A stretch of 60,100 nt of DNA from Pseudomonas veronii (GTDB taxonomy: Bacteria > Pseudomonadota > Gammaproteobacteria > Pseudomonadales > Pseudomonadaceae). Shown piece by piece: positions 33,870 through 41,927 of the stretch; the first letter of the stretch is position 1, and the number at the start of each line of letters is the position of its first letter. A program made the position numbers and the translations under genes. The stretch spans positions 1-60,100 of the forward strand of contig NZ_JYLL01000038.1 in assembly GCF_001439695.1 (NCBI RefSeq). Reading direction: 5' to 3'. The notes under the pieces were generated by a model. That model ran no database searches. It was given only the letters and a program-made list of their open reading frames with translations, and had not been told where the DNA came from.

Positions 33870-34517
33870 TTACTGTTTGACGCTCAAGTAATCGCCGGTG
33901 GCTTTCAGTGAAATGGTCACGTCACTGTTGCTGCGGTTACGCCAAAACCAGCCATGAGTACCGTCAAAAATCGCGGTAAATTCTCCCTGGTTATCTTTGA
34001 CTTGTTTGCCTTTACCATAACTGTGGAAATAGCCTTTTTTAGCGTTGTAGGGCTCGCCATGGGTCTCGTAGTTCACTGGCCCGCCAACCGCTGTCCATTC
34101 ATAGCTGACAGTCCTGCCCTTCAGGACTTCCAGTTTGATTTCTTTCCCTTCACCAGGCTTGAGCATGACGGTGATTTGATTGGTCTTCAGAGCAGAGGTA
34201 GGTATCGCCACTGGCGGAGCAACGGGTTTCGCAACAGGTTGGACTTGCGCAACCTGCTGCGCCGGAGCCGGAGCTGAAGGGGCTTGTTGAGGTGGCGCTG
34301 TATCCGCCAAAGCCTCTTGGGCAAGGATGATCTTCAATTCGCCCATCTGGGTCAGCCCGAGTGCTCGACCCAAACCTGTAGGATCAATGGCGTATTCCGA
34401 AGGCATTACGACCGTTACCAGAAGACCGGCAGCAACCAGTATTGCAATGACAGTCGAACGTAACAGTTTGCGAGTGCTGGGCAATTCATTAACAGTTGGA
34501 AGCGGAGTATTGAACAT
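33870..34517 (-). CDS. Membrane-anchored periplasmic protein of the HupE operon
   Basis: 215 residues, of the type often labelled transmembrane anchor protein. It starts FNTPLPTVNELPSTRKLLRS, has one membrane helix (about 20-42, VIAILVAAGLLVTVVMP), a conserved SEYAIDPTGLGRALGLTQMG segment, an Ala/Pro/Gln-rich linker (75-105) and a periplasmic beta domain to the end. The domain carries GEPYNAKKGYFHSYGKGKQV and GTHGWFWRNRS. It lies 12 bases after the HupE-type gene. The consistent pairing with HupE/UreJ permeases suggests a complex; its biochemical role is unknown. Confidence 0.75.
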   Translation of the reverse strand: MFNTPLPTVNELPSTRKLLRSTVIAILVAAGLLVTVVMPSEYAIDPTGLGRALGLTQMGELKIILAQEALADTAPPQQAPSAPAPAQQVAQVQPVAKPVAPPVAIPTSALKTNQITVMLKPGEGKEIKLEVLKGRTVSYEWTAVGGPVNYETHGEPYNAKKGYFHSYGKGKQVKDNQGEFTAIFDGTHGWFWRNRSNSDVTISLKATGDYLSVKQ

Positions 34518-34529
34518 GGTCAGAATTCC

Positions 34530-35267
34530 TTACGCAGAGACAAATAGGCCAGTCAGCTGGTAACCCATCAGCAGGAAACCGGCACTCATCATGGCGACGT
34601 TGGCGGTATAGGCGTGGCGCCAGAAACTGCCGGTGCGCCGCCAATACCCCATCAGAATGAGAATCGCGCTGAGGGCCAGCAATTGGCCGATCTCGACGCC
34701 GACGTTGAAGGCGATCAGGTTGGGAATCAGGCCATCAGGCGAGATCTCGTACTCCTGAATCTTGGTGGCTAGACCGAAACCATGGAGCAGGCCGAAGATT
34801 AGCGTGGCCACCTTGGTGTTGGGTTGGAAGCCGAACCAGCGCTGGAATGCACCCAAGTTATCGAGCGCCTTGTACACCACAGAGAAACCAATGATGGCGT
34901 CGATGATGTAGGAGCTGATGCTGATCTCGGTCAGCACGCCCAGCAGCAGCGTAACCGAGTGGCCTACAGCGAATAGCGTGACGTAGAGCCCCACGTCTTT
35001 CAGGCGGTAGAGGAAGAAGATCACCCCGAACAGAAACAGCAGGTGGTCGTACCCCGTCATCATGTGCTTGGCGCCCATGTAGATGAAGGGCAGCAACATG
35101 ACGCCGGAACTTTCCTGGATGAAGCCCTTGTCACCTTCCGCGACGGCATGAGCCATCGCCTCGGGCATCCCGAGGAAAAGTGCAGCGACAAGTAAAAACA
35201 ACAGCAGTAGTGGGCGGTGCGATGGCGCAGTGAATGCGACAACGCCACTCATTGAGTGCGAATGCAT
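34530..35267 (-). CDS. HupE/UreJ-family metal permease
   Basis: 245 residues. A signal-like first helix is followed by about seven membrane helices with the family motifs GYDHLLFLFG near 74, VGHSVTLLLG near 103, LLHGFGLA near 160 and AFNVGVEIGQL near 186. HupE/UreJ proteins are nickel or cobalt permeases; in this branch the direction and metal are not established. It is in an operon with three other putative metal proteins and divergent from mreA/mrdH, so nickel, cadmium or zinc handling is likely. Confidence 0.85.
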   Translation of the reverse strand: MHSHSMSGVVAFTAPSHRPLLLLFLLVAALFLGMPEAMAHAVAEGDKGFIQESSGVMLLPFIYMGAKHMMTGYDHLLFLFGVIFFLYRLKDVGLYVTLFAVGHSVTLLLGVLTEISISSYIIDAIIGFSVVYKALDNLGAFQRWFGFQPNTKVATLIFGLLHGFGLATKIQEYEISPDGLIPNLIAFNVGVEIGQLLALSAILILMGYWRRTGSFWRHAYTANVAMMSAGFLLMGYQLTGLFVSA

Positions 35268-35314
35268 AGATCAATCCTACGTTGCAGGGATCAAAGGCCG
35301 CAGTGCGGCCATGG

Positions 35315-35674
35315 TCAGGATGCGAACGAAGGACGGGGCGGACGCTCGATCAAGAAAATCGGCGGACGAGGAACGGAATATCTGCGCGCATCAACTCGTA
35401 TGGACAGCTTTGGCTGTGCAGCCAAACTCAACGCGGACGTGAGCTGTGGCGTTTCGTGCTGATGGTCAGGGGTCAACGGCGAGTGGTAATGATCCGAGTA
35501 GCTCGCGCTCGACATCTCTGCCTGCTGCTCATGGGAGTGATGTGCGTCTTGCGCAATCTCCCAGGCTGGCTGTTTCGATGTCACCGACAACGTATAGGTG
35601 TGCCCGGCCCAAGCCACAAACATGGCGAGAGCAAGTGCGATTACCACCGTCATTGTCAGTGTTTTGCTGAACAT
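35315..35674 (-). CDS. His-rich secreted protein leading the HupE operon
   Basis: 119 residues. Signal peptide to about residue 23 (ALALAMFVAWAG), then a His-rich part (DAHHSHEQQAEM, SDHYHSPLTPDHQHE) and a conserved-looking tail ending PIFLIERPPRPSFAS. It is the first gene on the minus strand from the divergent operator. A periplasmic metal buffer is the likely role. The RPPR tail resembles the end of the small protein leading the cus operon at 50-391. Confidence 0.65.
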   Translation of the reverse strand: MFSKTLTMTVVIALALAMFVAWAGHTYTLSVTSKQPAWEIAQDAHHSHEQQAEMSSASYSDHYHSPLTPDHQHETPQLTSALSLAAQPKLSIRVDARRYSVPRPPIFLIERPPRPSFAS

Positions 35675-35720
35675 AGTGTTCGGGTTTCAACTCGTTTTGT
35701 AGGGCTTTGATTCGTTTGAC

Positions 35721-35743
35721 CGTATCCCCCTAGGGGGGATACG
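35721..35743. promoter_or_regulatory. CsoR/RcnR-type operator between the HupE arm and mreA
   Basis: A palindrome with arms CGTATCCCCC and GGGGGATACG around TAG lies in the 106-bp divergent region, 38 bases before mreA. AT-flanked C-tract/G-tract palindromes are the binding sites of CsoR/RcnR/InrS-family repressors. MreA belongs to that family, so it can be expected to control both arms. Confidence 0.75.
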
Positions 35744-35780
35744 ATGCCAGCGTAATTCATTGAGGCCTGAGGCTCAAGTC

Positions 35781-36080
35781 ATGAGTGAGCACGAACACGA
35801 ACACAGCCATCCCCACACCCACCAAAGTCATGAGGCGATCATCAAGCGCCTCAAACGAGCGGACGGCCATTTACGCGGCATCATCACCATGATCGAAGAG
35901 GGTCGTGAGTGCGTGGACATTGCTCAGCAGTTGCATGCAGTTGAGAAAGCCGTATGTCAGGCAAAACGAACGCTCATCCAAGATCACATTGATCACTGCC
36001 TTGAGGACACCGTTTCGGCGCTGGGCAATGGAGAGCGTGCACCGCTGGAAGCTTTCAAACAAATCACCAAGTACCTTTAG
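35781..36080 (+). CDS. mreA: MreA, CsoR/RcnR-family (NreA-like) metal-sensing protein
   Basis: 99 residues, all-helical DUF156 fold. The His-rich N-terminus (EHEHEHSHPHTHQSH) precedes the conserved IIKRLKRADGHLRGIITMIE. Likely ligands are Cys44 (GRECVDI), then His and Cys four residues apart (DHIDHC). That Cys-His-Cys set is as in CsoR and the nickel sensor InrS, rather than the Cys-His-His of RcnR. It precedes mrdH by seven bases. In P. putida the NreA-like MreA partners MrdH in nickel and cadmium resistance. Here the palindrome at 35721 is its probable site. Confidence 0.8.
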   Translation: MSEHEHEHSHPHTHQSHEAIIKRLKRADGHLRGIITMIEEGRECVDIAQQLHAVEKAVCQAKRTLIQDHIDHCLEDTVSALGNGERAPLEAFKQITKYL

Positions 36081-36087
36081 GTCTGAT

Positions 36088-37224
36088 ATGCCCAACTTCG
36101 CTGAACTCTTGCAACAGGGTGGTTCGCACGCCTGGCTGTACTTCCCGAGCGCCATTCTGCTCGGTGCTTTACATGGGCTTGAACCGGGCCATTCAAAAAC
36201 CATGATGGCGGCTTTCATCGTGGCCATCCGTGGCTCGGTAAAACAGGCCGTATTGCTGGGGCTGGCTGCAACGCTATCGCACACCGCCGTAGTGTGGCTG
36301 GTCGCCATCGGCGGCATGTATCTGGGCAAAGGCCTGGACGCTCAAACCACTGAGCCATACTTCCAGCTAGCATCCTCTGCCCTGATCATCGTAATTGCGC
36401 TGTGGATGCTTTGGCGTACATGGCGCGGTGAGCAGATGTTCAAGTTCGAGCAAGGTGATGATCACCACCATGGCGAGCATGACCACGGCCATCATGATGA
36501 AACCCACCGAATCGATACTGGCCATGGTCGTGTTGAGCTGTCGATCTTCGAAGACGGTGTGCCACCGCACTGGCGCATGAAGACATTGACCGGGCACGCT
36601 TGGGCAGCCTCAGATGTTCGTCTGATGACTACCCGTCCGGACGGCAGCACCCAGTCGTTCACCTTCGTCGAGCGCGAGGGCTTCCTGGAATCGGCAGTCG
36701 ATATCCCCGAGCCTCATGAGTTCAGTGCTCGCTTGAGTCTTGGGCACGCGGGGCACTCCCATGATTATGACTTGGACTACCAGGAGCATAATCACGGCCA
36801 TGTGCATTCCGAACTGGAAGGCCTGGAGTTGTCGATTGACGGCTATCAGGATGCACACGAACGTGCTCATGCTAACGATATCCGTAAACGCTTCACTAAC
36901 CGCGAAGTCACCACCGGCCAAATCATCATGTTCGGTCTGACTGGTGGTTTGATTCCTTGTCCGGCTGCTATCACCGTTCTGTTGCTATGTCTTCAGGTCA
37001 AAGAGGTCGCCTTGGGTGGCGTGCTAGTCCTGTGTTTTAGCATTGGTCTGGCACTCACACTGGTAACCGTCGGTGCTGCAGCCGCGATTGGCGCCAAGCA
37101 GGCGTCCAACCGTTGGCCGTGGTTCGGCACCGTTGCGCGTCGTGCGCCCTACCTCTCCAGTGTCCTGATCATCGGTGTTGGTCTCTACGTGGGCTTCCAT
37201 GGCTGGATCGGCTTGAACGCTTGA
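36088..37224 (+). CDS. mrdH: MrdH-type chimeric nickel/cadmium/zinc efflux protein
   Basis: 378 residues. N-terminal RcnA-like membrane half (HGLEPGHSKTMMAAF near 27-41, about three helices), then a long soluble insert (115-280) with three His clusters (DDHHHGEHDHGHHDE, GHAGHSHDYD, EHNHGHVHSE). The C-terminal membrane half has GLTGGLIPCPAAITVLLLC. The size and chimeric layout match P. putida MrdH, a single-component exporter of Ni, Cd, Zn and Co. Start at ATG 36088, seven bases after mreA, although the frame is open from 35905. It is probably controlled by MreA. Confidence 0.8.
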   Translation: MPNFAELLQQGGSHAWLYFPSAILLGALHGLEPGHSKTMMAAFIVAIRGSVKQAVLLGLAATLSHTAVVWLVAIGGMYLGKGLDAQTTEPYFQLASSALIIVIALWMLWRTWRGEQMFKFEQGDDHHHGEHDHGHHDETHRIDTGHGRVELSIFEDGVPPHWRMKTLTGHAWAASDVRLMTTRPDGSTQSFTFVEREGFLESAVDIPEPHEFSARLSLGHAGHSHDYDLDYQEHNHGHVHSELEGLELSIDGYQDAHERAHANDIRKRFTNREVTTGQIIMFGLTGGLIPCPAAITVLLLCLQVKEVALGGVLVLCFSIGLALTLVTVGAAAAIGAKQASNRWPWFGTVARRAPYLSSVLIIGVGLYVGFHGWIGLNA

Positions 37225-37236
37225 GGCGACTCTTTC

Positions 37237-37674
37237 GTGTTTGAACTCACCAGCTACGTTGGTCTATTCCTGGCGGCATTCGGTGCCGCCACGGTATTGC
37301 CAATGCAGTCTGAAGCCGTGCTGGTCGGAATGTTGCTCTCCGACCGGTACGTCGTATCTACGCTCTTGGCGGTCGCCACTTTTGGCAACGTTCTTGGCTC
37401 CGCACTGAACTGGTTTGTGGGCCGTTCTGTTGAGCGATTCCGCCACAAGCGCTGGTTCCCCTTGAGCGAGAGCAAGTTAGAAAAAGCCCAGCACTCCTAT
37501 ATGCGCAGCGGGCGCTGGTCACTGTTGCTGAGCTGGGTGCCCATCATTGGCGATCCGCTGACGGTCGTCGCCGGAGTCATGCGCGAACCATTTTGGAGTT
37601 TCCTACTGATCGTCACCCTGGCCAAGGGCGTGCGTTATCTCGTGCTTACCGCAGTCACATTGGGATGGACATGA
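37237..37674 (+). CDS. YqaA-family (VTT/SNARE-associated domain) membrane protein
   Basis: 145 residues, GTG start 12 bases after mrdH. Four or so membrane segments; typical motifs PMQSEAVLVGML, GNVLGSALNWFVGR and WVPIIGDPLTVVAGVMR. YqaA proteins are small DedA relatives, some linked to membrane homeostasis. Here it is in the mrdH operon and overlaps the TraX-like gene (ATGA), so it probably supports metal or envelope tolerance. Direct function unknown. Confidence 0.78.
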   Translation: MFELTSYVGLFLAAFGAATVLPMQSEAVLVGMLLSDRYVVSTLLAVATFGNVLGSALNWFVGRSVERFRHKRWFPLSESKLEKAQHSYMRSGRWSLLLSWVPIIGDPLTVVAGVMREPFWSFLLIVTLAKGVRYLVLTAVTLGWT

Positions 37675-38414
37675 CGACGGCTAATACAACCCCGCATCCT
37701 TCACTCAAGAACCGAAGCATTAGCCTGGATCTGATCAAGTGGCTGGCGATGCTGACCATGGTTATCGATCACTTGCGCTTGGTGTGGCCGGAGATGAGCA
37801 ATCTGTTTATTCTGGGACGACTGTCTTTTCCGCTGTTCTGTGTCGCCATTGCGGCCAACGTGGCGCGCTCCAAACCGGGCGAATTGCTGACGGCGACGAA
37901 TGGTCGATACCTTGCGTTGATGCTGTTGTTTGCTGCCATTTCAGAAGTGCCTTATCGCTACATCAGCACCTCGGGATCATTCAACGTGTTGGTTACCCTG
38001 GCATTAGGGCTATTGATTGCGTGGGGATTGCAATATCGCACCTTGTTGAGCGGCGCTACGGCGTTGATGGCCGCCGCAGTTGCCTACGTGCTGGATGATC
38101 CACTGATGTATGGCTTCTACGGAGCACTCCTTCCATCGGCGGTCTTGTTAGCGATCAAGAGCCCCGGTGTTCTTTGGTTGCTGCCAGCGGCTCTATGCCT
38201 GTTGAGCAATACCCGCAGCAGCATCGTGACCAGGGCGATGGACTTGGAAATCTATTCATTGTTGGCTTTGAGCTCCGCGTTCGCGGCTCCCCTGATCGGG
38301 CTCTGGCTTCTTCGTCAGACTTTCACCTTCAAGGTCTGGCCGGTCGGGCAATGGGGCTACTGGTTCTATCCGGGGCACCTTGCTGCTTTGCAAGCTCTCC
38401 GGCTTCTGACCTGA
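37671..38414 (+). CDS. TraX-family membrane protein
   Basis: 247 residues with about eight hydrophobic helices. It starts with the family segment SISLDLIKWLAMLTMVIDHL, then FILGRLSFPLFCVAIAANVA, and ends WPVGQWGYWFYPGHLAALQA. TraX of plasmid F acetylates pilin; chromosomal relatives are acyltransferase-like membrane proteins of unknown target. ATG 37671 overlaps the YqaA stop; the frame is open upstream. It is the last gene of the mreA-mrdH operon. Confidence 0.75.
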   Translation: MTTANTTPHPSLKNRSISLDLIKWLAMLTMVIDHLRLVWPEMSNLFILGRLSFPLFCVAIAANVARSKPGELLTATNGRYLALMLLFAAISEVPYRYISTSGSFNVLVTLALGLLIAWGLQYRTLLSGATALMAAAVAYVLDDPLMYGFYGALLPSAVLLAIKSPGVLWLLPAALCLLSNTRSSIVTRAMDLEIYSLLALSSAFAAPLIGLWLLRQTFTFKVWPVGQWGYWFYPGHLAALQALRLLT

Positions 38415-38537
38415 GGGAGGTCAAATCATATAGTGGGAGCCTGGTGCTTATTAGTAATCGATGGTAGAAATTGCATTGAGCAACAGAAGTATAAGTAAGC
38501 GAGAAATACTCGCCAACGCCGACAGGGGCTAGTAAAA

Positions 38538-38756
38538 ATGGACGCATACCAGCGCCGCCGACGCATCCAATTCTGGTTGGGCTCATTCCCAGTGTTAGTA
38601 GGCTTTACCATTCTAGTTCTTGCCTTGATTCTGTCTGACAGAGGGGCCACGTTAAGCCCTCAAGAACTTGATGGCTTAAGCTTGAGTCGGCAAACGAAAT
38701 CGCCTCCTCAAATAACCGACCATAAAGCAACTACAATCCTGGCGGTGGCCCAATAG
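38538..38756 (+). CDS. 72-residue single-pass membrane protein
   Basis: Basic N-terminus (MDAYQRRRRIQFWLG) followed by one helix (SFPVLVGFTILVLALIL) and a polar tail ending TTILAVAQ. It stands alone 124 bases after the TraX-like gene. The ribosome site is weak. Not recognised; the positive-inside topology supports a real small membrane protein. Confidence 0.45.
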   Translation: MDAYQRRRRIQFWLGSFPVLVGFTILVLALILSDRGATLSPQELDGLSLSRQTKSPPQITDHKATTILAVAQ

Positions 38757-38780
38757 AGAGCACACAGCTCCTAGCAGGGT

Positions 38781-39566
38781 TCATCGAACAGGTGTTAATC
38801 CGCCTAGCTTCATGGCACTCCTAGCGGCCTCTGAACTGAGGAACTTTAATAGCGTGGCAGCCTCCTCTTGCTGCACGCTGCCTGTGGTGATGGCCGCTGA
38901 GTACATTGTCATTTTCTGAACCTGATCGGGGATAAGCCCAATCACATCGATGCCTTCAATGTGCATCAGCTCACTCAATTGTTGGAAGCCTATCTCCGCT
39001 TCGCCACGGGCTACTGCTTCTGCGACAGGCTTCGCGGAAATCGTTTTGGTCTTGATCCTCAACCTTTCTGAGATGTGCATTTGAGGGAAGAGAATACGTG
39101 ACAGGTATGTTCCGCTGGGCGTATCCGATAGAGCCAGAGACTTTGCGTTGAGCAACGTCTTTTTGAAGTTCTTCATGGTGCTTATATCGGGCTTTTTAGC
39201 GCCTTTGCGGACGGCCATGGCAATGAACGACTTGGCAAGCTCAATTCGACTCGTTTTTTGCAAATGGCCTTGATCTATAAGCTTTCGCAGCTCCCAGTCC
39301 TCCATGATTACAACATCTGCTTTTTGACCGCTCTCCAACAGATTTTCGATTGCCGTTGGCGTATTGCCGGTGGGCGGGGATTCTTTAATTACCAGGCTGA
39401 TTCCTGTCGTTTTTTCATAAAGGGGGGCTATGGATTGAATCGCCGCGATGAAGCCTCCTGTCGTAAAGAGGGTAAGCGTTTTGGTGGGAGTGGCATCCTG
39501 TGCCTCAATGCCATCTGCAAATAGAAACAAGCAAGCCAATGCGAGCCTCGATAAGGTCTTCGTCAT
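38781..39566 (-). CDS. ModA-like periplasmic substrate-binding protein
   Basis: 261 residues. Signal peptide to about 22 (LALACLFLFADGIEA), then LTLFTTGGFIAAIQSIAPLY near 31, ADVVIMED near 85, and the hinge segment SLALSDTPSGTYLSRILFP. This layout is that of ModA-type oxyanion-binding proteins, but no permease or ATPase gene adjoins it. Start at 39566; the frame extends 24 codons upstream. It is divergent from the regulator at 39779 and may be under its control. The ligand is unknown. Confidence 0.78.
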   Translation of the reverse strand: MTKTLSRLALACLFLFADGIEAQDATPTKTLTLFTTGGFIAAIQSIAPLYEKTTGISLVIKESPPTGNTPTAIENLLESGQKADVVIMEDWELRKLIDQGHLQKTSRIELAKSFIAMAVRKGAKKPDISTMKNFKKTLLNAKSLALSDTPSGTYLSRILFPQMHISERLRIKTKTISAKPVAEAVARGEAEIGFQQLSELMHIEGIDVIGLIPDQVQKMTMYSAAITTGSVQQEEAATLLKFLSSEAARSAMKLGGLTPVR

Positions 39567-39778
39567 GACGGGATATCCTGAATCGAGTGTAGAGATGAGA
39601 TTTAGCAGTGGGGGCGCGAAAAAATAGGCACCTTTCAAGCAAAGACGAAATTAAGGATGGTTAAGAAATATTTAGTTTACCGCCCGATGCACCCTACCTA
39701 GGCTGCACTGATCTTTAAAGCCTACGGCGCTTGGAGCTCGCTCGAGCTTTAGGTTTGCAATCGTTGTGTGGAGTAAAA

Positions 39779-40456
39779 ATGAATCGCGCGCTGGTGATAG
39801 AGGACGATGAGGTTACAGCCAAGGCTATTGTTAACACGCTGACCTCCCATGGATTCGAAGTTCTATGGACGGCGAACGGTCGTGATGGATTATCAGCGGC
39901 CATTTCTGGCGGGCATGATGTGATAACACTTGACCGGATGCTGCCTGATTTTGATGGTTTGACGATAATCAGTACGCTGCGAAGCCTCGGTATTCAGACG
40001 CCAGTCTTGATGATCAGCGCATTGTCAGATGTCGATGAGCGGGTCAAAGGGCTTCGTTCAGGGGGCGACGACTACCTGACCAAACCGTTCTCTACGGTTG
40101 AAATGATCGCCAGGGTGGAGGTGCTGCTGAGGCGCCCGCTTGCCGGTGTGAGTGAGCGCCTACTGAGCGTCGGCAACCTCCATATTGATCTTATTGAGCA
40201 GTCACTCAGTCGCGAGGGCGTGCAGATCCCACTTCTCCCAACCGAGTTCAAACTGCTCACTTATTTCATGCGCAACGCGGGTCAGCTGGTTACTAGAACC
40301 ATGCTTTTCCAGGCAGTTTGGGGATATCACTTCGATCCAGGCACGAACATTATTGATGTCCATATCGGTCGCCTGCGTAAAAAAATCGAGGGTGGAAATT
40401 CACCCGTTATTCAAACCATACGCGGTTCTGGTTATGTTCTTGCCTCCCAGGAATGA
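39779..40456 (+). CDS. OmpR-family response regulator
   Basis: 225 residues. Receiver: IEDDEVTAK, phospho-Asp in VITLDRMLPDFDG, LMISALSD and YLTKPFS. Winged helix: EFKLLTYFMRNAGQLVTRTM with NIIDVHIGRLRKKIEGG. Start at ATG 39779. It overlaps its kinase gene by 23 bases. Very similar to the regulator at 27255, so the two systems are paralogues and cross-talk is possible. Confidence 0.9.
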   Translation: MNRALVIEDDEVTAKAIVNTLTSHGFEVLWTANGRDGLSAAISGGHDVITLDRMLPDFDGLTIISTLRSLGIQTPVLMISALSDVDERVKGLRSGGDDYLTKPFSTVEMIARVEVLLRRPLAGVSERLLSVGNLHIDLIEQSLSREGVQIPLLPTEFKLLTYFMRNAGQLVTRTMLFQAVWGYHFDPGTNIIDVHIGRLRKKIEGGNSPVIQTIRGSGYVLASQE

Positions 40457-41843
40457 GCGTTGGCGTTCCTCCAATAGCCGCCTTCTTGGGCTCTACGCCT
40501 TGTTTTTTATCGCTTGGGGAGCCGTTTTTACAGGTGTGCTTTATTGGAAAATATCAACCTATCTCGGAGCTGTTGCCGAGCGGACATTGATGCAGCGAGC
40601 CCACTATTACCAAAAAATTGATGATGCCAGCCTAAAAGACGAGTTGGCCGCTAGTGAGGTGTATTCGACGTCGGGGATCGACGCCTACGGCTTATTTGAA
40701 GCTGACGGCACCCATATCGCCGGCGACCTGCTTCGTTTGCGAGCAAGTCTGCCAGGTGACGGCCAGGTACATTATCTCGAGAGAGGATTGAGCATTGCAT
40801 TGCCACGAGAGCAAACCCGAAGCAGTCATGCACTGATGCAGCATCGTGACGATGGTCGAATTTTGATCCTGTCGCGCGATGGGGGCTCTATCTCCGCAGT
40901 CGGCGGTATTATCGAGCAAGCATTATTTTGGGGGTTTTCTCTTACCCTTATCCCTGGGCTGATCGGTTGGTGGCTCCTGAGGCGAAGGCCCCTACGCAGG
41001 GTACAGCGACTCCAAAGCTGCACTGAAAGTATCGTATCGGGCAATCTCGGCGAACGACTTCCGCTGTCTCCACGCCGCGATGAGCTCGACATGTTGGCCA
41101 ATGCTGTCAACGTCATGCTCGAGCATATAGAGCAGCTTATGCATGAGGTTAAGGGGGCGTGTGACGGTATTGCGCACGATCTGCGTACACCCCTGACTCG
41201 CCTGCGTGCCCATCTTGACCAGCTACAGCAGTTACCCCTGGATAGCTCTCATGCAGAGACCTTGAACATGGCACTGGAAGAAAGCGAATCCATCATGTTG
41301 CGCTTCCAAGGGCTGCTGCGAATATCTGAACTTGAAGATACGAGGAGAAGGTCAGGATTTGAATCTTTTCAACCTGCGGCCCTAATAACGCAGGCGCACG
41401 AATTTTTCGAACCGTTGGCACAGGAACAGGGGCTAACACTGCTCCTTGAGATTTCAGCGGATCTTCCGGCTTTATCGGGTGATGTTTCTCTTCTGTTCGA
41501 GGCGTTGGTTAATCTTTTGGATAACGCCATCAAATTTACTCCCGAGGGTGGTGTCATTCACTTTAGGGGCTATCTGGCGGGTAACTCGCTCAATATCGAG
41601 GTCTCTGATAATGGCCCTGGAATCCCTGAGGAAGAACGTGAAAGCGTGATTCGCAGGCTTTATCGCGTCGACTCTACTCGCCAGCAACCTGGACATGGGT
41701 TGGGGCTTTCTCTGGTATCGGCAATCGTTCGGTTGCATGGATTCGTATTGAGCATCCAAGAGTCACCGCGTGGTTGCGGAGCCACGGTGTCGATTATCTG
41801 TCCTTTGCCAGAGGTGAAAGCATCCCTTGCCGCGCCAAGTTAA
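40434..41843 (+). CDS. Sensor histidine kinase paired with the 39.8 kb regulator
   Basis: 469 residues. Membrane segments about 19-41 and 155-180, short periplasmic domain, HAMP (ESIVSGNLGERLPL), H-box CDGIAHDLRTPLTRLRAHLD, N-box NLLDNAIKFTPEGG, G1 DNGPGIP and G2 GHGLGLSLV. Start at ATG 40434 inside the regulator gene; the frame is open from 40185. It is followed by a D-Ala-D-Ala carboxypeptidase gene on the same strand, so an envelope signal is plausible. Confidence 0.9.
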   Translation: MFLPPRNERWRSSNSRLLGLYALFFIAWGAVFTGVLYWKISTYLGAVAERTLMQRAHYYQKIDDASLKDELAASEVYSTSGIDAYGLFEADGTHIAGDLLRLRASLPGDGQVHYLERGLSIALPREQTRSSHALMQHRDDGRILILSRDGGSISAVGGIIEQALFWGFSLTLIPGLIGWWLLRRRPLRRVQRLQSCTESIVSGNLGERLPLSPRRDELDMLANAVNVMLEHIEQLMHEVKGACDGIAHDLRTPLTRLRAHLDQLQQLPLDSSHAETLNMALEESESIMLRFQGLLRISELEDTRRRSGFESFQPAALITQAHEFFEPLAQEQGLTLLLEISADLPALSGDVSLLFEALVNLLDNAIKFTPEGGVIHFRGYLAGNSLNIEVSDNGPGIPEEERESVIRRLYRVDSTRQQPGHGLGLSLVSAIVRLHGFVLSIQESPRGCGATVSIICPLPEVKASLAAPS

Positions 41844-41927
41844 ATTTATTTTAACCTGGGTTAATTTGAGCGATCACAAGTCCTAACTTAGTTTGGCGCG
41901 TCTTTCTGCTATCCGAGGCGGGCACTT

